Source: Thermoplasmata archaeon
GTDB lineage: Archaea; Thermoplasmatota; Thermoplasmata; RBG-16-68-12; SOIM01
Direction: 5' to 3'
Assembly (NCBI GenBank): GCA_023140195.1
Contig: JAGLME010000015.1
Coordinates: 186,001-250,000, forward strand
DNA: 64,000 nt
The stretch's first letter is position 1; the number at the start of each line of letters is the position of its first letter. Shown here piece after piece: positions 33,684 to 42,843 of the stretch. A program made the translations under genes and the position numbers. Under the pieces are notes generated by a model, which saw nothing but the letters and a program-made list of their open reading frames with translations, did not search any database and was not told the DNA's origin.

Positions 33684-34469
33684 CTATCTTCTCCTTTTCC
33701 GGCTCAATGTTGATGGCAGAAGCAGTAGGATAGCGATCACGAATATGACCAAGAGGACAGTGACAAGCAGTCCAGGTCCTTCGGAGGGCCCGTAGAAGTC
33801 CTTTGTGTAGAACGTCTCTCCCCTCGTCTCGTCTATTATCCCATCGCCGTTGAGGTCTATCTCGATACCCAGTTCGTGTTTTCCTGGCGATATGCTCTTC
33901 GTAATCCAGCTGAAAGTGGCAACGCCCTCGCTGAGGGGGCCTATCTCTTCAATAGGCTCACCGCTACCGATCAGCTCACCATCCACCTTGAAATTGACCA
34001 GTACGTTCTTCAGCGTGGAGTTGGTCGGGTTCTTCACTGTCGCCCTCAGGCTGATCGGGTCCACCACGGCTATCTCGTATGTGTCGCTGACAAGGGAGAT
34101 GTTCGCTCCGAGCAGGGAGGCAGCTTCTACGTTCAGTTTCATGCCCTGGGGGACGGAGGGCGCTGTGACATCGATATGGAAGATGTTGCTCTCATTGGTC
34201 TCGTTGAACGCATTACCCAGAGTGGGGCTAGCGTCGGTGATGTTCTTACCGGTAAGATGGGCCCCGACTCTCCATTTCCCTCCTTCCTCAGCGGGACCGC
34301 CCACGACCGTTACCGTGTAAACAGCATTGTCGCTGATCCCCAGGGCGTCGGGTCCGACGATGAACACCCTCACCTCGGTCTCTTCCTGGGCCGTCACGGG
34401 CTGCCAAACCAGTTGCAAGGGGAGAAGCATCGACAAAGCCAGTATCAGTATCAATAACCTCTTCATCAT
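33684..34469 (-). CDS. Membrane-anchored surface protein, CARDB-like domains
   Basis: 261 aa from the ATG at 34469. A signal peptide (KRLLILILALSMLLPLQLVWQPVTA) and a C-terminal transmembrane helix (GLLVTVLLVIFVIAILLLLPS) with a basic stop (RKRRR) mark a type I surface protein. Between them lie two beta-sandwich stretches. The second (SLRATVKNPTNSTLKNVLVNFKVDGELIGSGEPIEEIGPLSEG...SPGKHELGIEID) looks like a CARDB/NEW3 adhesion-type domain. Several Asn-X-Ser/Thr sites are present. It overlaps the aglB stop (ATGA) with a GGAGGAG Shine-Dalgarno, so it is translated with AglB and could be a partner or a substrate. Confidence 0.7.
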   Translation of the reverse strand: MMKRLLILILALSMLLPLQLVWQPVTAQEETEVRVFIVGPDALGISDNAVYTVTVVGGPAEEGGKWRVGAHLTGKNITDASPTLGNAFNETNESNIFHIDVTAPSVPQGMKLNVEAASLLGANISLVSDTYEIAVVDPISLRATVKNPTNSTLKNVLVNFKVDGELIGSGEPIEEIGPLSEGVATFSWITKSISPGKHELGIEIDLNGDGIIDETRGETFYTKDFYGPSEGPGLLVTVLLVIFVIAILLLLPSTLSRKRRR

Positions 34470-37400
34470 CTCCTCCTCCTTCCTCTTATGAATCTGTATG
34501 CGATCATCAGCCCCAGTATCGCCCCAAGGGCGAACACGGCGTAGGTCCACGTATCGGTCTCCTGCGTGAGGGAGACTCCCCTTCCAGACATGATGATGTC
34601 CTCGACCTCAAGGCTGAAGCTTGGCAGGAGTGCCGGGACCGTCAGAACCTTGTCCGTCGTCCTGTCGTCCTCCTCATAGCTGAGTATGGTCGCATATGTG
34701 GACGCCACCGGTCCTTTCACGGTGAACCTAAGTACGATCTTCTGGGTGGTGTTCCCGTCAACCTCCACACCCTCCAGCCTGCTTGAATAAGTCAAATTGA
34801 TGGGATTCTGCAGTTCGGCCGTCCATCCAATCAGTTCCAGGTTCTCGCTGTTGAGTATTTCCAGGACGAACTTCTCCTTGCTGTTCCCTTCGTTGGCAAG
34901 CTCCAGTTCATAATTCACGTGAGTTCCATCATACGCTGCTGGCAGTGTGGTCAGTATGAGGTCCATTCCCCTGATCTTCTCTATATCCACGAACACCTGG
35001 ACGTTGTCCAGCGTTGAGGAACTGTTCTCAGAGCGCGCCGTGAGCGTCAGCGTGCCGTGGTCCACGGATGCGTTCGCCGGCGTGCTGATGGTAACGTCAA
35101 TTGTCGTGCTGCTACCCGCGTCGCCGTAGTCCAGGACCACCTTTTCGGGTGTGAATTTGAACTCCCAGTCCTCGGATGGGCCGAAACCCTGCATGGTGAA
35201 CGTATCCTCCACATTCCCCTCATTGGTGATGGTGACCGTGTAAGTCACAGATCCTCCCTGGGGTATCTCTTCCCTGTTGTCCAGGTCCCATTCGATCTTG
35301 ACTTTCCTCTCCATGTTCTTGGTCAGTTCCAGATTTACCGCCGCGACATCGTCTATCAAAATGCTCTCGGTGGCGCTGTAGGTCACATCTGCCCCCTTCT
35401 CAACGACGATCGTGCTGGCCTGGACCAGATAATCTCCTGGAGGGAGATAGAGCTCATAATGGCCTTGGTCATCCGTCAACAATTCCATGGTTCCGTCGCC
35501 AAGGAAGTTCACCTCCGTGACCTGCCTTTCGCCGTCCTTGAACGTGATGACACCGGACACCCTGAATCCCTGAACAAGCACTATTTCGTATTGCATCGGA
35601 GTGTCATAGGCCACCGAGATCTCGCCCAGATGGGTGTAGTGTCCTGCCTGTTTGTGAATGTAGACCGTGTACTGACCCGGCATCATGTCGACCGTGTAGT
35701 TGCCGTCCGGCTGTGAGAAGGCCGAGATGTTCATTGCGGATGGGTTCACGGCGATGAACTGTACCTGCGCGACCGCGCCCACTCCGTCTATCGTCACCGT
35801 CCCCGAGACCGTCGAGTTCTCGAATGTCTTTGTGATCTGGAGGTCATATATCTCCTGGGCCTCGCCTTGATCGATGTGCAGTGCGGACATGTGTGTGTAC
35901 TTCAGATACCTCACAACATCGTCCTCTTCCTCGGTCGTGCTGTGGTCAACGCTAACGGTATAGTCGCCCCAGAGCAGATATCCCTCATACCTGCCACTGT
36001 CCTCGGTGGAGATGGTCACTGTGCCCCCGACCGTTCTTTCGAACCTGATGTCCAGAGCTTCTCTCACGATCGTTCCCTTGTACCTCAATAGGCCGGTGAT
36101 CTTGGTGGATTCCTCGAAGTTCAGGTCAAGAGTCGTGCCGCCTGCCACGTGGAAACCCTCAATGAGGGCGTACTGGTCCTCGTCATGTTCCTTCAGAGAA
36201 GAAGCGGTGTAATCTCCCACCGCCAAGAAGAGCTCGAAGTCGTCGTCGACAACCTCTATCGTTGTGACATCCGGGCCGTCGAAATCTATGCTGGCGTTCG
36301 TTGGAGCGCCCTGAAGGTTGACCGTCCCGGTAACGAGCCCTCTCATGACGACATCCAGGTCGTAGTCCAGATCATCCTGGCCGATGGTCAGGAGAATCTC
36401 TTCCGTTTCCTGCAGCTGATACCTCAGGTCACCCGATACCGAGATGTTCTGGTCGATCACGATGCTGTACTCCCCTGGTCTGAGGCTTACCGAATACGCC
36501 CCATTGGAGCTTCTGGTCCCGGTCGAGATGGAACCCGAGCCGAGAGCCTGGAACTCAACGTCTAGGTTGTCTCCGATCAGTGGAACACCATCCAGCGACA
36601 GGAGTCCCGAAACGCTGATGTTCCTCGGGGTCAAGGCATGGACCGCATCACTTTCCAGGTCCTCGAACGAGGACAACGGCCTCGTGACCGTATCGAATCC
36701 GATTGATTCCACAGCCAAAGAATAGTCAGTATCAGGCAGGAGCCATGCTTCGTACTCCCCCTGCTCGAATGTGAAGAACGCCAGCTCATCGCCGGCATCG
36801 TTGGAGAATCGCAGAATCGCGTCCACCAATCCCTCCTCGGATTGTCTGTCATCAGATCCATCCATATCGTAGTAGACAAAGCCAGACAGTTTGACGTCAC
36901 CCTCCAGGACAATGTCATGGACCACATCCTCGGACAGGATGATCTGCGAGGAGTAGACCCCCTCTCGGAGTCCGAACGATATGACCTGGTAATTGTCAGG
37001 GGGCAGTATGGCGGTGTACACTGCAAGGTTGTTCGACTGTGACTTGAACCTTCCCCTGTCGCTCTCCAGGAAGACCGTCGTCTCGTTGTTTTTCTCACCC
37101 TGGTAGGATACCGTCCCGCTGATCTTCACGGCCGGCTCCATCGGAATGTCCAGGGTCATGTTCTTGGCACCCTTTACCAGGATCGACCCCAGATAGACAT
37201 ATCTACTTCCCCCGGTGCTGTACACGCTGTAAACGTCGTGCAATCCTCCTTGGAGCATCACTGAATACCTGCCCGTCTCGTCCGATGTTATGAACCTATC
37301 CCTCGGAACCGTGGATCTGGACCTGAACTCCAGATACGTGTAAGGAGCGGTCTTCCCACCGGCGAGCGTTCTTCCGGAAACCGTTCCGGCTGGTACCAGG

Positions 37401-40400
37401 CTGATGTCCGCGGTGATGTTCTCCGACATCTTCAGCAATACCCTGACAGGAAGACTGGATTCCTCTCCGGTGGATATCTCGATGGTCAGCTCTCCAGGCA
37501 GAAGGTCCTGGTAAGTGAAGTTCCCTTCAGAGTCCGTTCGGGTCAAAACGGTGGTCTTGTTGGACTCGTCATACAGACTTGCGGTGGCATTGCCAGCAGG
37601 TTCGCCATCATGTTTGCGGACAGTGCCAGTGATGGAGGTCGCTGTTACGTTCATGTTCTTCGTGAGCACCTTCTCTCTCTCCACGGTGACCATCTCAAGT
37701 CCCAGCAACCTCCCTTCAGTTTCAAGGGTGACCTCGTAATCCCCGGGGAATGCTCCCTCGAGCTTGTAAGTGCCATTCTCGTCAGTCATCATCTCCAAGG
37801 TCTCGTTGACGGCGGTGTGGTCGAATGTCAGGAGCGCGTTGGGGAAGACCAGCTCATCCTCGTCGTATTCGTTGTTGTAGTTCCTGTCCAGATAGGCAGT
37901 TCCCGCCAATGAACCCCCTTCGACATCGATGTTCTTGGTGATCAGGTAATCCAGCTTGCCGTCGCCGTCGGAATCGAGCGGTCTTCTCATCGCCTGGTCC
38001 TCGGTGACGTTGAATGTGACCACGTTAAGTTCCGTCGATCCCAGGTTGGTGAGATCCTGGAGGGGACCGACCGAGACCTGCAGTGATATCCCTCCGAACG
38101 GTGCCAATACGCTGTATTTGCCCTCGGAATCTGTCTTGGTCAGATAGTGCACGACCTGGAGTTCATCCCTGACCGTGATCCAGGCACCTGATAATGGCGA
38201 TACACCGTCGACCGTCACTGTTCCATTGACGTATGCCCCGTCGTAGTACTGCATGATGACAACGCCGTTGAACATGGTGGACCTCGGGCTTGCGTCCACG
38301 ACCCCCTCCATCTCACCGCTGTTGATTTTCTGCGAGTAATCTATGGCGGTCTCGAAATTGATGGCGGTCCAGGCATCAGTGTGGTTCGCCAACTCTTCCT
38401 GAGGATAGGGATTGAAGTATGCGGTCTTGTAAGTGACCCTGTAATGGGAGAGGTTCCATCCCTGGATGGGTGTCTGTTCTTCCAGTTCACCGCTGACCCC
38501 TGGGATGCCCATGTTCTGATCCTCGCCGGCATCCACTGGGCTGTAACCAACGAACGTCCTGTAGAGCATGGAATCGTAGAACATGTCCTTGTACTCTATT
38601 CGAACGTCCGTGACCTGCGCCCCTATCGGGACCTCGTGCGGCCAGAAGACCCCTTGATCTGTCTCCGCCTTGATCTCAAAGAAGTCAATGGGCATGTTCT
38701 CCTCCATCCGATGGTCGGAGAGCTTGGCAGGTGCGTAGAAGATACCTGTCTGGGACCCAGAGAACGGGAACAGTCTCGAATCCACCGCGAAGTACTTTAT
38801 CTCCTTCCCGGTGACCTCGCGTATATCATGATAGAAGTCGGCCATCTGGTCGACGTTCAGTTTGCTGGTGAACAGTTGCCTCATGATGATGTACATGGCG
38901 TTCTGAATGTCCATGTTGGCGTCATATGGGTCATAGATATCCGGGTTGTCGATGATCGTTCTGATGTAGCTGCCAGGACCCTTCAGATAGTCCTCCACCT
39001 CGCTGTAGTTGAAACCGTGCCTTGTTATGACGTCCCTGACCGGATCGCTCAGTCTTCCCAGGGCCACGTTCTCGACGTAATCTCCCTCTATGAGTCTGGC
39101 GACCAGAAGTGAGACAGCGTCGTTCTCACCCCGGGCCATTAGCCAGCTCCCGGCCAGTTGATAACCGTTCAGGAAGTTGTCTGCCACCGTCGGGTGTTCT
39201 CCAGCGTTGACCGCTTCGAACCCGTAGTCCCACCAACTGAGGAATGCGGGTCTGTCGCTGACCGGCATTATATCGGCATCCTGTTGAGCAAGCCAGTTCC
39301 ATGCCGCGGGCCAGTATCTGGTCTCCAGGGGCAGTGAATAACCGAACGCACCAAGATAGAAGTTCCTTCCTTCTTCGATCCCTTCCGGCCTCAGGGCCTC
39401 GGGAAGCATGTCAACGATCGCCTGGTCGTACTTGCGCTTCTCTTCGTACGGCATTCCAGCGTCCAGGCCATACCAGACGTTTGGCAGGAGTATCATGCCG
39501 GTGATGAACAAGGCGCCAACGATGTGCCTTATCTTGATGCTCTTCCTGATGGCGTACAGCTTATTGGACCGCCTCTCATCGTACGATTTCCTGATGCCTT
39601 TGAAATCCAACTTATCGACAACTATTATCAATGCCCAACCGGCGGTCATGGCGATTGCCGGCGCCGCGTTGAATATGAACCTGGCTGCCGACATGGACAT
39701 GAAGATGGAAGCGCCGCTCCAAATGACCAAGAACAGGTAGAAGGGCTCCAGCCTCTTCGGGATCTGGATGAAGGAATACGCCAGCCCTGCCAAAGACAGG
39801 TAGAACGAGACAGCACCAAAAGCCAGAGCTAATTGGCTGAAGTTGGGGGCCTGGGCCTCTGCGATGGTCTCGTACGTCTTGGTTCTCAGGAAATAACCCG
39901 CACCGCTCACGAAGCTCTGGGCGATCGCGGGGTAGACTATGGCAAGTATCACGAAGGCCACTCCGAAGGTGATGAAGACCGTCGGGATGACTAAGGCCCA
40001 AGGATAATCTCGGGTTAAGGTGAATATGAAGCCAATGGCAATGGCCACCAAGAACAGGATCACGGGAGCGTCGAACCAGGTGGCAATGAAGTTGTAGGTG
40101 TAGTACCACGGGAAGGACACGAGCAAGGCCACCCCCACCGTGATGGCAAAACAGATCATGATCCCCATCGGGTCCCTGCTCCTCAATCTGGTGACCAGCA
40201 ACTGGAATCCGAAGTAGACCAATATGATGACTATGATGTATGCGAAACCCTTCCACGCCAGGGCTATCGCCGCTATCGAGAATGCGGCCATCACCGAGTA
40301 CAGAATGGGTCTTGTGTTGTTGGTGAAGAAGTCGGCCAGACCGCTCTTGACGTCCCCCAACTTACGCCATCTTTTGACCCATTTCTTATCTTCCAGCAGG

Positions 40401-40969
40401 TGCAGCGCCCTCAAGAAGAAGAAGAACGCGGCAACGGCGAAGAACAGCGCGTACGCGTCGTGGTCTGCGTTTGAGAACGGACTACGTTGTATGTGTGCTG
40501 GCATAATCGCCAGGAAGAAAGCGGCAACCAGTCCAGCTCTCCTTCCGAAAGCCTCCTTGGTCAGGAAGTACAGTGGGAAGATGGTCAGGCTTCCCCAGAC
40601 CGCCGTGGAGAACAGGAACGAATACCATACCGATACCTCCACGTTCGGGAAGAGCGGGGAGAAGACTATTCCGACGACCGCCACCGACCAGTCGTACAAA
40701 GGCGGCCTGCCGGATCGCAGTCCTATCGGATATCCAAGTAACGGATCGTATATCAGATGCTCTCCGGTGTTCACGACATAATCGATGATCCTCTTGTGGT
40801 AGTACGAGTCAGAACCGCCGGAGACCAGGAATGCCGGGTCCGTTGCTGGTCCGAAACCGAACCATGTCCTGAGAAACATCGCAAGGACAAAGATCCCAAA
40901 AAGAAGGCTAAGAGTAATCCAGTTCTCACTGAACCATGCTTTTGTCTCATCTAATGTACGTGATGCCAT
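34466..40969 (-). CDS. aglB: Giant oligosaccharyltransferase AglB/STT3 with ~1300-residue extracellular extension
   Basis: About 2167 aa. Residues ~15-500 hold about 13 transmembrane helices with GGSDSYYH (first acidic motif, ~54-61) and NADHDAY (second, ~170-176). TIAEAQ is the probable external loop 5 Glu, and SWWDYG at ~580 is the WWDxG catalytic-site signature. This part transfers lipid-linked glycan to Asn-X-Ser/Thr. After ~900 come roughly a dozen carboxypeptidase-regulatory-like beta-sandwich repeats (pattern ISGTVxxxGxPxxxAxVxL...GxYxxxLxPGxYxV). Two NEW3-like domains, a single transmembrane helix and RRRR follow. Usual archaeal AglB is 700-1000 aa. Start ATG 40969 or GTG 40978; a minus-strand TATA GATAAATA is at 41013-41020. 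Confidence 0.88.
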   Translation of the reverse strand: MASRTLDETKAWFSENWITLSLLFGIFVLAMFLRTWFGFGPATDPAFLVSGGSDSYYHKRIIDYVVNTGEHLIYDPLLGYPIGLRSGRPPLYDWSVAVVGIVFSPLFPNVEVSVWYSFLFSTAVWGSLTIFPLYFLTKEAFGRRAGLVAAFFLAIMPAHIQRSPFSNADHDAYALFFAVAAFFFFLRALHLLEDKKWVKRWRKLGDVKSGLADFFTNNTRPILYSVMAAFSIAAIALAWKGFAYIIVIILVYFGFQLLVTRLRSRDPMGIMICFAITVGVALLVSFPWYYTYNFIATWFDAPVILFLVAIAIGFIFTLTRDYPWALVIPTVFITFGVAFVILAIVYPAIAQSFVSGAGYFLRTKTYETIAEAQAPNFSQLALAFGAVSFYLSLAGLAYSFIQIPKRLEPFYLFLVIWSGASIFMSMSAARFIFNAAPAIAMTAGWALIIVVDKLDFKGIRKSYDERRSNKLYAIRKSIKIRHIVGALFITGMILLPNVWYGLDAGMPYEEKRKYDQAIVDMLPEALRPEGIEEGRNFYLGAFGYSLPLETRYWPAAWNWLAQQDADIMPVSDRPAFLSWWDYGFEAVNAGEHPTVADNFLNGYQLAGSWLMARGENDAVSLLVARLIEGDYVENVALGRLSDPVRDVITRHGFNYSEVEDYLKGPGSYIRTIIDNPDIYDPYDANMDIQNAMYIIMRQLFTSKLNVDQMADFYHDIREVTGKEIKYFAVDSRLFPFSGSQTGIFYAPAKLSDHRMEENMPIDFFEIKAETDQGVFWPHEVPIGAQVTDVRIEYKDMFYDSMLYRTFVGYSPVDAGEDQNMGIPGVSGELEEQTPIQGWNLSHYRVTYKTAYFNPYPQEELANHTDAWTAINFETAIDYSQKINSGEMEGVVDASPRSTMFNGVVIMQYYDGAYVNGTVTVDGVSPLSGAWITVRDELQVVHYLTKTDSEGKYSVLAPFGGISLQVSVGPLQDLTNLGSTELNVVTFNVTEDQAMRRPLDSDGDGKLDYLITKNIDVEGGSLAGTAYLDRNYNNEYDEDELVFPNALLTFDHTAVNETLEMMTDENGTYKLEGAFPGDYEVTLETEGRLLGLEMVTVEREKVLTKNMNVTATSITGTVRKHDGEPAGNATASLYDESNKTTVLTRTDSEGNFTYQDLLPGELTIEISTGEESSLPVRVLLKMSENITADISLVPAGTVSGRTLAGGKTAPYTYLEFRSRSTVPRDRFITSDETGRYSVMLQGGLHDVYSVYSTGGSRYVYLGSILVKGAKNMTLDIPMEPAVKISGTVSYQGEKNNETTVFLESDRGRFKSQSNNLAVYTAILPPDNYQVISFGLREGVYSSQIILSEDVVHDIVLEGDVKLSGFVYYDMDGSDDRQSEEGLVDAILRFSNDAGDELAFFTFEQGEYEAWLLPDTDYSLAVESIGFDTVTRPLSSFEDLESDAVHALTPRNISVSGLLSLDGVPLIGDNLDVEFQALGSGSISTGTRSSNGAYSVSLRPGEYSIVIDQNISVSGDLRYQLQETEEILLTIGQDDLDYDLDVVMRGLVTGTVNLQGAPTNASIDFDGPDVTTIEVVDDDFELFLAVGDYTASSLKEHDEDQYALIEGFHVAGGTTLDLNFEESTKITGLLRYKGTIVREALDIRFERTVGGTVTISTEDSGRYEGYLLWGDYTVSVDHSTTEEEDDVVRYLKYTHMSALHIDQGEAQEIYDLQITKTFENSTVSGTVTIDGVGAVAQVQFIAVNPSAMNISAFSQPDGNYTVDMMPGQYTVYIHKQAGHYTHLGEISVAYDTPMQYEIVLVQGFRVSGVITFKDGERQVTEVNFLGDGTMELLTDDQGHYELYLPPGDYLVQASTIVVEKGADVTYSATESILIDDVAAVNLELTKNMERKVKIEWDLDNREEIPQGGSVTYTVTITNEGNVEDTFTMQGFGPSEDWEFKFTPEKVVLDYGDAGSSTTIDVTISTPANASVDHGTLTLTARSENSSSTLDNVQVFVDIEKIRGMDLILTTLPAAYDGTHVNYELELANEGNSKEKFVLEILNSENLELIGWTAELQNPINLTYSSRLEGVEVDGNTTQKIVLRFTVKGPVASTYATILSYEEDDRTTDKVLTVPALLPSFSLEVEDIIMSGRGVSLTQETDTWTYAVFALGAILGLMIAYRFIRGRRRR

Positions 40970-41012
40970 AGTCTGCACCGTGGAGAGCGAAAGGGAACAT
41001 ATACAGACCGTC

Positions 41013-41102
41013 TATTTATCAGTTATTGCCAGGTTACGCCTGTGAGGTAGGCGTGGAGAAGGCATCTGAATACGCTCCAGACCTTTTTTCTGCCCACTTT
41101 TT
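41013..41102 (+). ncRNA. Weak small-RNA candidate in aglB upstream spacer
   Basis: On the plus strand TATTTATC (41013-41020) could direct transcription from about 41038. The following sequence forms a hairpin ACGCCT-GTGAGGT-AGGCGT (41036-41054) and a second pairing GGAG...CTCC, then TTTTTT (41084-41089) and a further TTTTT (41098-41102). The same TATA is more likely used on the minus strand for aglB, and no BRE is seen, so this is a low-confidence candidate. Confidence 0.25.
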
Positions 41103-41141
41103 AGACAATAATGTGAGGTTTTGGATATATTCTCTTTGGAT

Positions 41142-41846
41142 TCATCTTGTCCTCTTTGATCCGAGGATGGTCATGTATGCTGCGTACTTCCGCAACTTCG
41201 GCATCGTTCTGAGGGCCTTCTCGTCCAGACTGTGGACCATCCTCCCTTCAAGTCTTCCGAGGCCTTTCAGGGCTTTTGGTAATCGAAAAACGATGTGGGG
41301 ATAGAGATATGAAAGCAAGAAATGATGTTCTTGCCATTGGAGATCGAACCTCCCCCCAACACTCCTCTCCAGGAAGTCCGGATCCAGAGGTCTCTCTCCA
41401 GTCTCATGTCTTTCTGTGGAGAAGTATCGCCTAGCCATGTTCGCAAAGCAGTTGTTCGCCAACGGTTCCTGTGCAAGGAACAGCCCCCCGTTCTTCAGCA
41501 CCCTGTCCACCTCCGCAAGACATCCGTCCAAGCTCTCCGGGAAATGATGAAGTATCGCTCTGGCCGTGACCGCGTCGATCGATGAGTCCTTGAAAGGGAG
41601 GTTGGTTGCATCCCCCAGAACGGCCTGAATTCCTTCGATCCTGTTCTTCAGAACATCCAGATCTGAATCCAATGTGATCACGGTTGTGCTATCTGTTTTC
41701 AGCGGGCTGGCGAAGTCACCCGTGCCCCCGCCGAGGTCCAACACTATCTTTGGTTCCGTTTTGCCGATGAGCTCTCTGGGAAGGAGAGAAAGCCTCTCCC
41801 AGAGCACCTTGTTCACCACCGGATCAACGTTCCATTCAACCTTCAA
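41142..41846 (-). CDS. SAM-dependent methyltransferase, UbiE/COQ5-like
   Basis: 234 aa. The SAM site KIVLDLGGGTGDFASPL (motif I, residues ~33-49), VITLDSDLDVL (motif II) and DAVTARAILHHFPESLDGCLAEVDRVLKNGG (~91-121) define a class I enzyme of the UbiE/arsenite-MT-like type. Substrate unknown. It overlaps the preceding methyltransferase by 11 bp, so the two form one operon. A Trm112-like gene is divergent nearby and might partner one of them. Confidence 0.82.
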   Translation of the reverse strand: MKVEWNVDPVVNKVLWERLSLLPRELIGKTEPKIVLDLGGGTGDFASPLKTDSTTVITLDSDLDVLKNRIEGIQAVLGDATNLPFKDSSIDAVTARAILHHFPESLDGCLAEVDRVLKNGGLFLAQEPLANNCFANMARRYFSTERHETGERPLDPDFLERSVGGRFDLQWQEHHFLLSYLYPHIVFRLPKALKGLGRLEGRMVHSLDEKALRTMPKLRKYAAYMTILGSKRTR

Positions 41847-42558
41847 GCGACGACCTCTTCTTTCCGATTATCTGAAAGGCGTTGGAGAAGTTCCAGAAGT
41901 AAGATGTCAGTTTCACCATCCCGGAACCCATCTTGTAGATGAACTTGTCAGGGTTCCTGGGCGCCTTGAACTCGTACTCTATCGGATACTTGGACAGCAG
42001 CTGCTTCAAGTTCCCGTAGGACAGCGGATAGATGTTGTAGACCTTTCCCTTACCTTTTCGAATGACCCTTCTCAATGCCTTCTCTCTGGACTGGTATGAG
42101 AGGAACAGCAGACCGTAATGTCCTTCCATCGGCCAGCATTTGTTGTTCGTGGTCAGGTAGAAAACTCCACCGACTTTCAACGTCCTGACTATGTTCCTGA
42201 GAACTCCTTCTTGGTCTTCTACGTGTTCAAGGACATCACTGCACAGGACCACGTCATAGGCGTCCTTCTCGTCAAGATCGAACAAGGACTTGACTTCAAA
42301 TGTGGCGTTCGTCAATCCCTTCTCCTTTGCACTCTGTTTACATATTGATATATACGATTCGTCGACATCGATCCCTCTGATCTCTTTGACCCTGAACGAT
42401 GCAGGTATTGAAAGACCACCCACCCCGCAGCCCATGTCCAGGACGGTACATTCGTTGAGAGGCTTGGTCAATTGAGGATAGAGAAGCGACAGGATGTCAT
42501 CGATGTGCCCCTCCCTGTACTGCATCCGTTCATAGCAATCCCTTTCCAATCTGGACAA
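41836..42558 (-). CDS. SAM-dependent methyltransferase, UbiG-like
   Basis: 240 aa from TTG at 42558. TVLDMGCGVGGLSIPASF (residues ~38-55) is motif I; IRGIDVDESYISICKQSA, DAYDVVLCSDVLEHVEDQEGVLRNIVRTLKVGG and FYLTTNNK follow in UbiG-like order. The C-terminal part is basic with an amphipathic helix near YLW-like FWNFSNAF. Substrate unknown; it could be a small lipid or surface component. A TATA-like ATATTTAG lies ~40 bp upstream on the minus strand. Confidence 0.8.
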   Translation of the reverse strand: MSRLERDCYERMQYREGHIDDILSLLYPQLTKPLNECTVLDMGCGVGGLSIPASFRVKEIRGIDVDESYISICKQSAKEKGLTNATFEVKSLFDLDEKDAYDVVLCSDVLEHVEDQEGVLRNIVRTLKVGGVFYLTTNNKCWPMEGHYGLLFLSYQSREKALRRVIRKGKGKVYNIYPLSYGNLKQLLSKYPIEYEFKAPRNPDKFIYKMGSGMVKLTSYFWNFSNAFQIIGKKRSSLEG

Positions 42559-42663
42559 GAATAAGACCTCGACTTGACCGCTATTGAGTATTGTTATCTA
42601 AATATTGTTGTCTCTGCAGCGAATTATTAATAGAACCTTTTACGTTCTTGGCTCGGTGTTCCA

Positions 42664-42843
42664 TTGAAGAGGACGTTGATGGAGATCATACGCTGTCCGG
42701 TCTGCAAGACGGAACTGGAGTTGAGCGGTGTCAAAGAAGAGGGCGATGAGATCATCGAAGGGACCCTAACATGCACCAAGTGCGGACACCCCTACAAGAT
42801 AGAAGATGGGATACCGAATCTCTTGCCACCAGACTCTAAATGA
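42664..42843 (+). CDS. Trm112-like methyltransferase-activating zinc protein
   Basis: 59 aa from TTG at 42664. KRTLMEIIRCPVCKTELEL at the N-terminus and LTCTKCGHPYKIEDGIPNLLPPD at the C-terminus form the Trm112/UPF0434 zinc-ribbon architecture. It has two CxxC pairs and the terminal hydrophobic IPNLLP motif. Trm112 proteins stabilise and activate several class I methyltransferases for tRNA, rRNA and release factors. A TATA-like TTATTAATA (~42623-42631) predicts a near-leaderless message. An ATG at 42679 is an alternative start that would remove the first five residues. It overlaps the tsr3 end by 8 bp (convergent). Confidence 0.82.
   Translation: MKRTLMEIIRCPVCKTELELSGVKEEGDEIIEGTLTCTKCGHPYKIEDGIPNLLPPDSK

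Noticed and set aside
34466-40969. Frameshift or gene fusion artefact in the giant AglB
   Set aside because: The frame is open throughout with consistent codon use and a logical domain order (membrane, repeats, anchor), so I treat it as one gene.
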